Shown here: positions 43,199-51,432 of the stretch, piece after piece
Layout: the number at the start of each line of letters is the position of its first letter
How positions within the stretch are numbered: position 1 is the stretch's first letter
NCBI RefSeq assembly: GCF_000719865.1
Contig: NZ_JOID01000002.1
Coordinates: 230,455-294,454 of the forward strand
Length of the DNA: 64,000 nucleotides
Origin: Streptomyces albus subsp. albus
Lineage (GTDB): Bacteria > Actinomycetota > Actinomycetes > Streptomycetales > Streptomycetaceae
Reading direction: 5' to 3'
Position numbers and translations under genes: made by a program
The notes under the pieces: model-generated
What the model was told of the DNA's origin: nothing
The model's database searches: none
Seen by the model: the letters and a program-made list of their open reading frames with translations, nothing else

Positions 43199-44876
43199 TG
43201 TCGCCTGCCTCGATGATCTTCGACGTGATGGCGGAGGCCCGTCCGACGCAGATGCGGGCCATCCGCTCCCGGTGCTGGGCGTACTTCCGCTCCCAGGCCT
43301 CGGGGTCGCGCAGGTAGATGCTCTTGTTGTAGCGCTCCAGGAAGTCCTCGACGAGCTCCTCCAGCCGGTCCGCGGCGACGGTGGCCAGCCGCAGCGTGGA
43401 GCGGGCGGTGTCGATGTGCAGGGCGCCCTCGTAGCTGATCGTCCCGTTGCTCACCGCGCGTTCGAACAGTTCCGAGCCGGGGATGGCCTGCGCGATGAAG
43501 ACGTTGATGGAGTTGAAGGGCAGCTGCTCGACGTAGCGGAACCCCTCCTCGATCTGCTCCTCGGTCTCCCCGGGCATGCCCACCACGAGGGTGCCGTGCA
43601 TGAGGACGCCGAGCTCTTGCAGATAGCGCATGAGATCGGGGACCCGCGTGAGGTCGACGGGCTTGCGGTGCTGCTGTTTGAGCGTCTCCGCGCTGCCGCT
43701 GTCGAGGGACAGGGTGATCTGGTACAGCCCGGACGCGGCCATGCGGTCCACCAGGGGAGGACTGAGCGTGTTGACCATGATCCCGTTGGGCGTGCACCAG
43801 GGGAGCTCCAGCGGGACCATCCGCGTGAACAGCTCCATGGCGCGCTTCTTGTCGAACGTGAGGTTGTCGTCCGCGAACTGGATCTCGTCGGCGCCGTACT
43901 CGTCCTTGTAGTACCGCATTTCGGCGATCACGTTGTCGACGGAGCGGGCGATGTACGCCTTGGAGAAGTTGGTGCTGGAGCAGAAGGTGCACCCCACGGG
44001 GCAGCCGCGGGAGGTGTAGATCTGCATCACCCGCCGCCCCCGCGGATAGGGCGAGAACGGCACGTTGTGCTCGAAGTACCGCTCCAGCGGCACCTTGTGG
44101 TACGCCGGGAAGGGCAGGGCGTCGAGGTCGGTGACGCGGGCGAGCTGCGGGTTGGCGAACACCTCGCCGTCGTGCCAGCCGGCCAGGCCGTCGGCGTTCC
44201 GGTCGTAAGCGCCCTCCCGGAGATTGCGCAGGAAGGAGCCGAGCCGTATCTCGCCCTCGCCGCGCAGGACGAAGTCGATGGTCGGCACCCCGTCGACCAC
44301 GGCGTCCCGGAGGAAGCGCTTGGCGTAGATGCTGGCGTGCAGGCCGCCGGCGATGACCACGGTCTCGGGGCGCACCTCCTTGACGATCCGCGCGTACCGG
44401 TACAGGTTCTGCAGATCGGAGGAGTAGATCATGGTGAAGCCGACGACGTCGTAGGCGTGTTCGGCGATGTACGCGCGGAAGCGTTCCTCGGACATGCCGA
44501 GCCGCCAGACGCCGTCGGCGACCGGCACCTCCTCGTCGATGCCCTCGACGATGCAGTCGAGGATGTCGACGTCGATGCCCTCCTGCTCCAGGGCGGCCGC
44601 GACGTAGCACAGCCCCAGGGGCGGGATGACGCGTTTGACCGCGCCCTCGTACACGCACATGGGCGGCTGGACCAGGAGGGTGCGGGGCATGGCACCGGTG
44701 GCGGGGCGGATGCCGACCAGGGAGGGCTCCAGCCGGGGCCGCTTCACCCGGGCCGTCTCGTCCTTCTCCGCCAGGTAGAGCCGCAGGTCGCTGTCGTGCG
44801 GCAGGTTCTCGTCGAGCTTGTTCTGTTTGACGCGCAGTTCGCGCTCGGGCCGGTGGTCGTCTCCGGTTGCGCTCAT
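43185..44876 (-). CDS. B12-binding radical SAM enzyme
   Basis: A 563-residue protein. A cobalamin-binding Rossmann domain occupies about residues 66-220 ('TLLVQPPMCVYEGAVKRVIPPLGLCYVAAALEQEGIDVDILD', 'VVIAGGLHASIYAKRFL'). The radical SAM barrel has Cys292, Cys296 and Cys299 in 'SRGCPVGCTFCSS'. Later segments 'ITLSLDSGSAETLKQQHRK' and 'GTLVVGMPGETEEQIEEGF' are typical barrel strands. Class B B12-radical SAM enzymes often methylate unactivated carbon or phosphorus centres; Fom3 and PhpK do so in phosphonate and phosphinate pathways. Substrate here unknown. ATG at 44876 overlaps phnW as ATGA. Confidence 0.92.
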   Translation of the reverse strand: MSATGDDHRPERELRVKQNKLDENLPHDSDLRLYLAEKDETARVKRPRLEPSLVGIRPATGAMPRTLLVQPPMCVYEGAVKRVIPPLGLCYVAAALEQEGIDVDILDCIVEGIDEEVPVADGVWRLGMSEERFRAYIAEHAYDVVGFTMIYSSDLQNLYRYARIVKEVRPETVVIAGGLHASIYAKRFLRDAVVDGVPTIDFVLRGEGEIRLGSFLRNLREGAYDRNADGLAGWHDGEVFANPQLARVTDLDALPFPAYHKVPLERYFEHNVPFSPYPRGRRVMQIYTSRGCPVGCTFCSSTNFSKAYIARSVDNVIAEMRYYKDEYGADEIQFADDNLTFDKKRAMELFTRMVPLELPWCTPNGIMVNTLSPPLVDRMAASGLYQITLSLDSGSAETLKQQHRKPVDLTRVPDLMRYLQELGVLMHGTLVVGMPGETEEQIEEGFRYVEQLPFNSINVFIAQAIPGSELFERAVSNGTISYEGALHIDTARSTLRLATVAADRLEELVEDFLERYNKSIYLRDPEAWERKYAQHRERMARICVGRASAITSKIIEAGDIVPS

Positions 44877-46075
44877 CGGCTGCTTCCTCCCTGCTCGTGC
44901 GTGCGGGCCACGGCCGGTGTGCGGGCCAGCGCGTCCAGGAATCCCGTGATGTCCTCCGGGGTGAGTGCGCCCAGCGTCGAGAGCCGGAAGTGCCCTTCGG
45001 CGAAGGGGCCCAGGGCCGCGTAGACGATGTAGCCGGCCTGCTTCAGCGGGGCGTGCAGGTCCTCGTACGACACCCCCGGGGGCAGCTTGACGAGGGTGAG
45101 GCCGACGGCCCTGTGCTCGGGGGGCAGCGGGAAGGCGAACCCCAGGCGCTCCAGCCCGTCGCACAGGAGGCGGACGAGCGCGCGGTACCGGTCGCGCCGG
45201 GCCCGCACCCCTTCGCGCAGCGCCAGCCCGAGGGCCGTGTCGAAGGCGTAGAAGGCGGGAACCGCCGGGGTGAAGGCGGGCGTTCCGGACGTCTCCTGCG
45301 CGGCGAAATGGCGCGTCAGATCCAGGGAGTACGAGCGCCGGGGGTGTCCGGCGAGGGCGGCGAGGGCCGTGCGCCGGCCGGTGACGAAGGAGAGCCCGGG
45401 CATGCCCTCCAGGCACTTGTTGGCGGAGCCGGCGAGCCAGTCGATCCCGTCCCGGACGAGGTCGAGGTCCTCGGCCCCGACGCTGCTGACGGCGTCGACG
45501 ACCACTTCGCGGCCGTGCCGGTGGGCGACGCGGGTGACGGCGGCGACGTCGTTGAGCATGCCGGTGCTGGTCTCGTGGTGCACCACGGCGACGTGGCTCA
45601 GACCGGGGTCGGCGGCCAGCGCCCGGTCGACGGCGCCGAGGTCGAGGGGGACGGCCCACCCGAAGTCCAGGTGGTGGCCGCGCAGGCCGTGGGCGGCGGC
45701 GATGTCGTGCAGGCGACGGCCGTAGTGGCCGTTGTCGAGGGTGAGGACGGCGCCGTCGGCCGGCACCACGGAGGCGAGGGCCGCCTCGACGGCGGCGGTC
45801 CCCGACCCCGTGAGGACGAGCGAGGTGTGCTCGGCGCCTCCCCCGCAGATCCGCGTGACGCGGTCCCGCACCCGGTGCATCAGCTCCGCGAACTCCGGTT
45901 CGCGGTGGCACAGGTCGGGCCCGCCGAGGGCCGCCCGGACGCGTTCGTCGGTGACGACCGGGCCGGGGTTCATCAGCACCGTGCGCCGGGGGCGGGCGGT
46001 GGTCTCTCCGGGGCCGGGCGGCGGCTCGGCGGCGGGTGCCGCCTGCCGCCGGACGGCCGGCTGGGACGCCGTCAT
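44873..46075 (-). CDS. phnW: 2-aminoethylphosphonate:pyruvate-type transaminase
   Basis: A 400-residue PLP-dependent class V aminotransferase. 'RTVLMNPGPVVTDERVRAALGGPDLCHREPEFAELM' is the characteristic PhnW start. 'LVLTGSGTAAVEAALAS' binds the cofactor phosphate, 'VVVDAVSSVGAEDLDL' contributes the PLP Asp, and Lys220 in 'AGSANKCLEGMPG' forms the Schiff base. In biosynthesis the enzyme converts phosphonoacetaldehyde from the adjacent decarboxylase to 2-aminoethylphosphonate. It overlaps ppd by 4 nt and the radical SAM gene by 4 nt. Confidence 0.9.
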   Translation of the reverse strand: MTASQPAVRRQAAPAAEPPPGPGETTARPRRTVLMNPGPVVTDERVRAALGGPDLCHREPEFAELMHRVRDRVTRICGGGAEHTSLVLTGSGTAAVEAALASVVPADGAVLTLDNGHYGRRLHDIAAAHGLRGHHLDFGWAVPLDLGAVDRALAADPGLSHVAVVHHETSTGMLNDVAAVTRVAHRHGREVVVDAVSSVGAEDLDLVRDGIDWLAGSANKCLEGMPGLSFVTGRRTALAALAGHPRRSYSLDLTRHFAAQETSGTPAFTPAVPAFYAFDTALGLALREGVRARRDRYRALVRLLCDGLERLGFAFPLPPEHRAVGLTLVKLPPGVSYEDLHAPLKQAGYIVYAALGPFAEGHFRLSTLGALTPEDITGFLDALARTPAVARTHEQGGSSR

Positions 46076-47256
46076 GAACGGACCTCCTTCTGGAAGCGTG
46101 CGGCCGATTCGGGCGGGGCCAGCGCGGGGCGGCCCAGCGCGGGGTCGGAGCCGGGAGCGATGCGGACCCTGACCATCGCGGGTCCGGCCTCCGCCGCCGC
46201 GCGGACGGCCGCGTCGAGCTCGTCCGCCGTGCGGACGTCCCGGGCGTACCGGTAGCCGCAGGCGCGGGCGACGGCGGCCAGGTCCACGCCGGGCGAGGCC
46301 GTGGGCTGGGCGCCGGTCGACTCGTAGGCGGCGTTGTCGAGGACGATGTGCAGAAGGTTGACGGGCGCGTGGTGGCCGATGCCGGCGACGGCCTCCAGGC
46401 GCATCAGCGCGGCACCGTCACCGTCCAGGACCGCGACCGGGCGGCCGGGAGCGTGCAGCGAGACACCGAGCGCCACGCTGGAGGCGCAGCCCATGGAGCC
46501 GACGACGTACAGATTGCCGGGGCGGTCACGGTCGCGTTCGAGTTCCCGCGCGGTCTTGCCGGTGGTGGCGACGACCAGCGTCCGCGGGTCGAGCACCCGC
46601 ATGATCCGGTCGATGGCCTCGGCCCGCAGCATCAGGCCGGGGCCGGGGCCGGGGCCGGGGCCGGGCGCGGGGGCCGGGGCGCCGTCATAGGGGCCGATGG
46701 CGCCCTTCGGCACGATGAAGGCGAACGGCAGCCCGGTGTCCCGCATGTGTGCCGAGGCCACGGCGAGCCGCTCGTCGAGACCGGCCGCGTCCGCGGGGAA
46801 GGGTTCGTTGCGGACCTCCATCGCGTCGAGCAGGGCCGGGGTGATGCGGCCCATCAGTTCGTGCTGCGGCTCGTCGGGCCGGCCCGGCTCACCGCGCCAG
46901 GTCACGAGCAGAAGGACCGGGATGCGCAGGGTGTGCAGCAGGGAGGTGACGGGGTTGACGGTGTTGCCGAGCCCGGAGTTCTGCAGGATCACCGCGGGGA
47001 CGCGGCCGGCGAGACGCGCCCCGGCCGCGATGGCCACGGCCTCGCCCTCGTTGCCCGCGATGAGATAGGAGTCGGGCCTCTCGTGCTGGAGGCAGCTGAT
47101 GACGGGGCCGAGGAACGAGCAGGGGACACCGGTGAACGGGCCGAATCCCGCCCGGACGAAGGCACGGACGACGGCGGCGGGGTCCAGGCCGGCGGGGGCC
47201 CGGCCGGCCGCGGGGGGCGCGGGCGCGGGCGGGGCCGGGGCGGGCCGCGGGCTCAC
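46072..47256 (-). CDS. ppd: Phosphonopyruvate decarboxylase
   Basis: A 394-residue thiamine-diphosphate enzyme converting phosphonopyruvate to phosphonoacetaldehyde, the step that pulls the unfavourable PEP mutase equilibrium. N-terminal domain: 'FTGVPCSFLGPVISCLQHERPDSYLIAGNEGEAVAIAAGARLAG' (catalytic Glu in GNEGEA), 'LQNSGLGNTVNPVTSLLHTLRIPVLLLVTWRG'. C-terminal TPP motif: 'AVLDGDGAALMRLEAVAGIGHHAPVNLLHIVLDN'. A Pro/Gly tandem (APGPGPGPGPG, about residues 203-213) from a GGCCGG-type DNA repeat links the halves. GTG at 47256 overlaps the pepM stop as GTGA. Confidence 0.95.
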   Translation of the reverse strand: MSPRPAPAPPAPAPPAAGRAPAGLDPAAVVRAFVRAGFGPFTGVPCSFLGPVISCLQHERPDSYLIAGNEGEAVAIAAGARLAGRVPAVILQNSGLGNTVNPVTSLLHTLRIPVLLLVTWRGEPGRPDEPQHELMGRITPALLDAMEVRNEPFPADAAGLDERLAVASAHMRDTGLPFAFIVPKGAIGPYDGAPAPAPGPGPGPGPGLMLRAEAIDRIMRVLDPRTLVVATTGKTARELERDRDRPGNLYVVGSMGCASSVALGVSLHAPGRPVAVLDGDGAALMRLEAVAGIGHHAPVNLLHIVLDNAAYESTGAQPTASPGVDLAAVARACGYRYARDVRTADELDAAVRAAAEAGPAMVRVRIAPGSDPALGRPALAPPESAARFQKEVRS

Positions 47257-48656
47257 GCGTCCGCTCCGGCCGCGGCGGTGACGTCGACGGCGGTCCAGCC
47301 GGTACTGGCCAGGTCGGCGATGAGGGCGGACAGGGCCGTAGCCGGCTGTCCGTCGGCGATGCGCTTGCCGGCCACCTCGCGCAGGGCGCCGTAGGCCGGG
47401 CCGGACAGGGCGGCGAGCGTCGCGCCCGCCGTGGCGATGTCCGCGGACGCCGCCAGAAGCCGGTTCAGCGCGCCGTCCGCGGGGGCTTCCGTCCCGCCCA
47501 CCACCACGACCCGGGAGTGGTCGCCGGGATCGGTGGCGGCGACGGCCTCGGCGTCGTGTCCGGCCGTGACGACCGGGATGAGGAGCGTCTGCACCCCTCG
47601 CGCGCGCAGGGCGTCCGCCCGGCCGTCCACGGCGGGACCCGCGCCGGGCGGTCCCGGAGGCGCGGGCAGGACGACAGCCGCGTGCGGGGCGGCGGGCGCG
47701 GGCACGAAGCGGGCCTCGTTCTCCTTGATCCGGTCCATGCCCTGGAGATCGAAGACCGCGGCGAGCGGGGCGATGCGTGCCTCGACTCCGGTGGTGCGGC
47801 CCTCGTCCAGGATCGCGCCGAAGACCTCGCTGACCGCCGTGATGCCCGCGCGCAGCCCGTGGTTCGCGTAGATGACGAGCTTCGCCCCGGCCTCGGCCAG
47901 TTCGTCGAAGGTGACGGTGTGGTAGGTCGTGGGGACGACCACGACGGGCAGCTCCCCGTCCCACCGGTCGAGGAACTCCAGGACCGGTTCGGGGGAGGAC
48001 CCCTTGGCGTGGATCAGGATGGCGTCCGCGCCGGCCGCCGCGTAGGCGTCCGCCCGCGTCAGCGCCTCGTGCATGCCGTAGCCCGCGATCAGCGCCTCGG
48101 TCCGGGCGATCACCATGAGGTCCGGATCGCGCTGTGCGGCCTTGGCGGCCGCCACCTTCGCGGCGAACACATCGACGGACTCGAGCTCCTGACGCCCCGG
48201 GATGAAGCTGTTGACCTTGGGGAACCGCTTGTCCTCGATGCAGACCGCGGCGACTCCGGCGAGCTCGTACCGCCGGATCATGTGCATGACGTTGAGCGCG
48301 TTGCCGTAGCCGGCGTCGCAGTCGGCGACGACCGGGATGTCCACGGCGGCGGCCATCGATCCGGCCACGGCCAGAAGGTCGGTCATGGTCATCAGGTCCG
48401 TGTCCGGAAGCCCCTGGGAGGCGGACACCTCCAGCCCGCTGGACCAGACGCCGTCGAATCCCGCGCGCTCGGCCAGCCGGGCCCCGAGCGGATTGTGGGC
48501 GCCCACGATGCGCAGCGCCCCGGGCCGGGCGAAAAGCTCCCTGAGTCGCGCGGATTGCTTCCGCGTGCCCTTGCCGGCGAAAGGCGGTGAGGTGGGGGAG
48601 TCTTCCTCCAGTATCTCACCCGCTGGGATTTCTAAGTCGTTCCCGGTCATGCTCAT
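47253..48656 (-). CDS. pepM: Phosphoenolpyruvate mutase with C-terminal extension
   Basis: A 467-residue enzyme forming the C-P bond by rearranging PEP to phosphonopyruvate. The diagnostic motif EDK-x5-NS is complete at residues 141-150 (EDKRFPKVNS), with 'GVWSSGLEVSASQGLPDTDLMTMTD' and 'VVADCDAGYGN' upstream. This separates it from isocitrate lyase-type relatives. Residues 321-467 form an extra Ala/Val-rich alpha/beta domain I do not recognise; it is not the cytidylyltransferase fused in some PepMs. Codon 8 is TTA (48633-48635), suggesting bldA control. It heads a six-gene overlapping operon. Confidence 0.97.
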   Translation of the reverse strand: MSMTGNDLEIPAGEILEEDSPTSPPFAGKGTRKQSARLRELFARPGALRIVGAHNPLGARLAERAGFDGVWSSGLEVSASQGLPDTDLMTMTDLLAVAGSMAAAVDIPVVADCDAGYGNALNVMHMIRRYELAGVAAVCIEDKRFPKVNSFIPGRQELESVDVFAAKVAAAKAAQRDPDLMVIARTEALIAGYGMHEALTRADAYAAAGADAILIHAKGSSPEPVLEFLDRWDGELPVVVVPTTYHTVTFDELAEAGAKLVIYANHGLRAGITAVSEVFGAILDEGRTTGVEARIAPLAAVFDLQGMDRIKENEARFVPAPAAPHAAVVLPAPPGPPGAGPAVDGRADALRARGVQTLLIPVVTAGHDAEAVAATDPGDHSRVVVVGGTEAPADGALNRLLAASADIATAGATLAALSGPAYGALREVAGKRIADGQPATALSALIADLASTGWTAVDVTAAAGADA

Positions 48657-49059
48657 GTGAACCCCCGAAGGTTAAATTCAACAAGAACTGGCGCATGCGT
48701 GGACAAGGAAATGAGAGCGCTTTCCGCGGAGTGCGTGGACTGTATCACCGAGTCTTTCCGGATGGCCAGGAAAAATTTTCGGAGGGCGGGCGGAGTGGAC
48801 GGCTGAGGTGCGTCACCGGGGCGGCTCCCCGGGTTCCCGGTCATGCTCCAGCGTGTTCTCGGCCTCGGGGCGCTTATGGAAGCGTCAGAGTATCAGCCCA
48901 GGTGGGAGCGGTTCTCAGGGTCGCCGACGTGCCCTGCGTCCGGTGCGTGGACCGCGTGGGTCGCGTGGACCGCTCGTGCCGAGCCGACCGCCCGGAAAGG
49001 GCAACGGAAAAGGGTAATCGGAAAACGTTGGCCTTCCGGCGGGGAAGCGTCCCTCCGTC
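48657..49059. promoter_or_regulatory. 403-nt intergenic region upstream of pepM
   Basis: No gene is supported. The region next to pepM is less GC-rich. A near-palindrome GTTAAATTCAAC lies at 48671-48682, just before the ribosome binding site GGGGG. An AT-rich stretch (AAAAATTTTC) lies at 48770-48779. Together these mark it as the probable promoter of the pepM operon. Confidence 0.5.
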
Positions 49060-49872
49060 TCAGTCCACATTTTCCGGTACGGGCCCGTCGGCGGTGACCA
49101 CCGTGCGCGGGACATTTCCCGGCCACTTCTCGACGGGGTCCAGCAGAAAAGCCGGGTCCGCGCCGATCCGGGCGCCGTTCAGGATCACGCATTCCGCTCC
49201 TTTCCGGGAATGGCCGAGAGCGGCCGCCAGCTTTCCCGCCATCCCGCCCGTGGTGTCCCACCGCGGTGTCTCCCGCAGGGCTCGCAGCCCGGCGCCGGCC
49301 CCGTCCGGGGTGAGGCGCGGGACGACGGTGTCCCCGTCCATCACCCCGTCGACGTCGGTCAGCATCACGATGCGGGTGGCACCGGGCGCGAGGGCGGTCA
49401 AGGCGCCGGGCACCCGGTCGCTGCCCACCACGTGGAGACGGCCCGAGCCGTCCGGCAGGCAGTCTCCGCTGAGCACCGGCAGCACCCCAGCGGCGAGCAA
49501 CCGCGCGACCGACTCCCCGGAGAGCCGGGCCTCGCCCCCCGGCCCCAGCACCGCGGCGGCCGCGAACTGGACGGGGAAGGCCGCGACGCCCGCCTCCCGC
49601 AGGGCCACCGTCCACGCCCACCGCAGCTCGGCGTTGGCGCCGGTCAGCGCCAGCGCGGCGAACGGCTCCGACGGGTCCAGGCCGCGGACGGCACCGTGTC
49701 CGTACGCTCCGCCGCCGGACACCAGAACCACGCGTCCCGGCGCGGCCCGGTGCAGATCCGCGGCGATCCGCGCGTAGCGGCGCACGGCCGCCGGGTCGAG
49801 GTGCCGGTCGAGCCGCTTGTCGGAGAAGAGGCTGCCGCCGATCTTCAGGACGAGCAGGTCAGCCGTGTGCAT
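49060..49872 (-). CDS. FomA-like phosphonate kinase (amino acid kinase fold)
   Basis: A 270-residue protein. Motifs in order: 'LLVLKIGGSLFSDK' (Lys10, Lys19), 'VVLVSGGGAYGHGAVRGLD' (His59), 'VVGSDRVPGALTAL', 'IVMLTDVDGVMDGDTVVPRL', 'WDTTGGMAGKLAAALGHSRKGAECVILNG', and C-terminal 'FLLDPVEKWPGNVPRTVV'. The pattern, spacing and tail closely resemble FomA, which phosphorylates fosfomycin as self-resistance; isopentenyl phosphate kinases are the nearest alternative. Probably adds a phosphate to the pathway phosphonate, for immunity or biosynthesis. The ATG at 49872 overlaps the sulfatase gene by 14 nt. Confidence 0.88.
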   Translation of the reverse strand: MHTADLLVLKIGGSLFSDKRLDRHLDPAAVRRYARIAADLHRAAPGRVVLVSGGGAYGHGAVRGLDPSEPFAALALTGANAELRWAWTVALREAGVAAFPVQFAAAAVLGPGGEARLSGESVARLLAAGVLPVLSGDCLPDGSGRLHVVGSDRVPGALTALAPGATRIVMLTDVDGVMDGDTVVPRLTPDGAGAGLRALRETPRWDTTGGMAGKLAAALGHSRKGAECVILNGARIGADPAFLLDPVEKWPGNVPRTVVTADGPVPENVD

Positions 49873-51415
49873 GCGTCATCTCCCGTCTCCCGGCGGGCCG
49901 GCCGGGGTGCAGCCGCTCGTGTTCCCGGACGCGCTCGGCGAAGGCGTCGAGCAGCGGCCGGCTGCCGGGCTCGCCGGCCAGGTCGCGCAGTTCGCCCGGA
50001 TCGGCCGTCCGGTCGAACAACAGCGGTGGCAGGGTGGGGAAGCGGACATAGGTGTGGGACGCGCCGCGCAGGACGGTCAGCCGGCAGGCGCCGGGTTCCG
50101 CGCGGGCGGCCCACGGCCAGGTGTCCCGCAGCGCCGCGCGGAAGTGGAACTCGCACACGGCCTGCTCCCGGAACCAGTCGTGGTACGGGCCGTGCAGGAA
50201 CGGCAGCAGCGACCGGCCGCACGCCCCCGGCAGACCGGGCACCCCCGCCCAGTCCAGCACGGTCGGCAGCAGGTCCACGGACTCGGTGAACCGGTCCGTG
50301 CGCCGCGGCCCGGACGGCGCGCCGGGGCGGTCCGGGGCGGCGATGATCAGCGGCACCCGGTAGGCGCCGGCGGCGAACCCGCCGGTGCCCAGCGTCCATT
50401 GGTCGCCCAGGGTGTCGCCGTGGTCGGCGGTGAAGACGACGAGGGTCTCCTCGGCCTGGCCGGTCCGGCGCAGCGCGGCGAGGATCCGCCCGACGTGGTG
50501 GTCCACCTCGGTGAGCAGCCCCAGGTACACGGCGCGGCCGCGCGCCACGGCGGCGTCGGTGAGCCGGTCCGCGGCCGTGTCGGGGCCCGGCCGGCCGATC
50601 CACCGCCGCAGGAAGGGGTGGACGGCGCCCTGCGCCTCCCGCGTGGGCAGCCGCCGCGGTGCCGCCATCGCGGCCGGCTCGTACAGCGTGTCGTACGGGG
50701 GCGGCGCCACCCAGGGCGGGTGCGGGCGCAGGAAGGTGCTGAGGATGAGCCAGGGTTCGTCGCGGTGTTCGGTCAGGCAGTCGATGGTGCGGTCCGCCAC
50801 GTACGCGGTGTCGCTGTGCTCCGCGTCGTAGCGGGCCCGGTGCGCGGTTCCCTCGGCGGGCCGGAAGACGTCGGCCGGGCGCGGCGGGACGGGGTACCCG
50901 GCGGCGCGCAGTGTCTCCAGCCAGCCGCGCAGCCCGGGGTCGTTCAGATTGAAGCGGGTGTGCCAGGAGAAGCCGGCCGGGACCCCTTCGACTCCCTTCG
51001 CCTCTTCCGCCCCGTCCCGGCCGTCCTCGTGGACGCTGTCCGTGTAGCCCACGACGTGGCACGGGATGCGGGCGGTCCGCAGGGCGGTGGCGAGCGTGGG
51101 CAGGGCGGGATCCAGCGGCGCGGTGTTGGAGACGACCCCGTGTGCGGCCTGGTGGAGGCCGGTGAGCAGGGAGGCCCGGGCGGGACCGCAGGGGGCGGAG
51201 GCGGAGTAGTGCTGTTCGAACAGCGCTCCCCGCGCGGCCAGTTCGTCGAGGTGCGGGGTGGGCGCCGCCGGGTTCCCGTACGCGCCGAGGGCGTCGGCGC
51301 GCAGTTGGTCCGCGACGATCAGCAGGATCTTGCGGCCGGGGCCGGGGCCGGGGCCGGGGTCGCGGTGGGAGCGGGCGGGCACCGGCGGTGTGCCGGTCCG
51401 GGGTAAGGGGGGCAC
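49859..51415 (-). CDS. Sulfatase-superfamily hydrolase (formylglycine type)
   Basis: A 518-residue alkaline-phosphatase-superfamily enzyme. 'ILLIVADQLRADALGAYG' holds the first metal ligands. The formylglycine motif C-x-P-x-R is at Cys76 ('SAPCGPARASLLTG'), and 'LVVFTADHGDTLGDQ' carries the second metal site. The family includes arylsulfatases and phosphonate monoester hydrolases; in this context cleavage of a phosphonate ester, such as a nucleotide conjugate, is attractive. GTG 51415 is chosen because GGAGG lies 8 nt before it; then codon 4 is TTA (51404-51406). GTG 51442 is an alternative. Confidence 0.88.
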   Translation of the reverse strand: MPPLPRTGTPPVPARSHRDPGPGPGPGRKILLIVADQLRADALGAYGNPAAPTPHLDELAARGALFEQHYSASAPCGPARASLLTGLHQAAHGVVSNTAPLDPALPTLATALRTARIPCHVVGYTDSVHEDGRDGAEEAKGVEGVPAGFSWHTRFNLNDPGLRGWLETLRAAGYPVPPRPADVFRPAEGTAHRARYDAEHSDTAYVADRTIDCLTEHRDEPWLILSTFLRPHPPWVAPPPYDTLYEPAAMAAPRRLPTREAQGAVHPFLRRWIGRPGPDTAADRLTDAAVARGRAVYLGLLTEVDHHVGRILAALRRTGQAEETLVVFTADHGDTLGDQWTLGTGGFAAGAYRVPLIIAAPDRPGAPSGPRRTDRFTESVDLLPTVLDWAGVPGLPGACGRSLLPFLHGPYHDWFREQAVCEFHFRAALRDTWPWAARAEPGACRLTVLRGASHTYVRFPTLPPLLFDRTADPGELRDLAGEPGSRPLLDAFAERVREHERLHPGRPAGRREMTHAHG

Positions 51416-51432
51416 CGGGGAGTCCTCCGCTC

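Noticed and set aside
43185..44876. Assigning the B12-radical SAM enzyme as Fom3 or PhpK
   Set aside because: The domain order fits, but no HppE or phosphinate genes accompany it, so the methylation target cannot be named from sequence alone.
47253..48656. Isocitrate lyase or methylisocitrate lyase instead of PEP mutase
   Set aside because: The EDK-x5-NS motif is complete and the gene overlaps a phosphonopyruvate decarboxylase gene.
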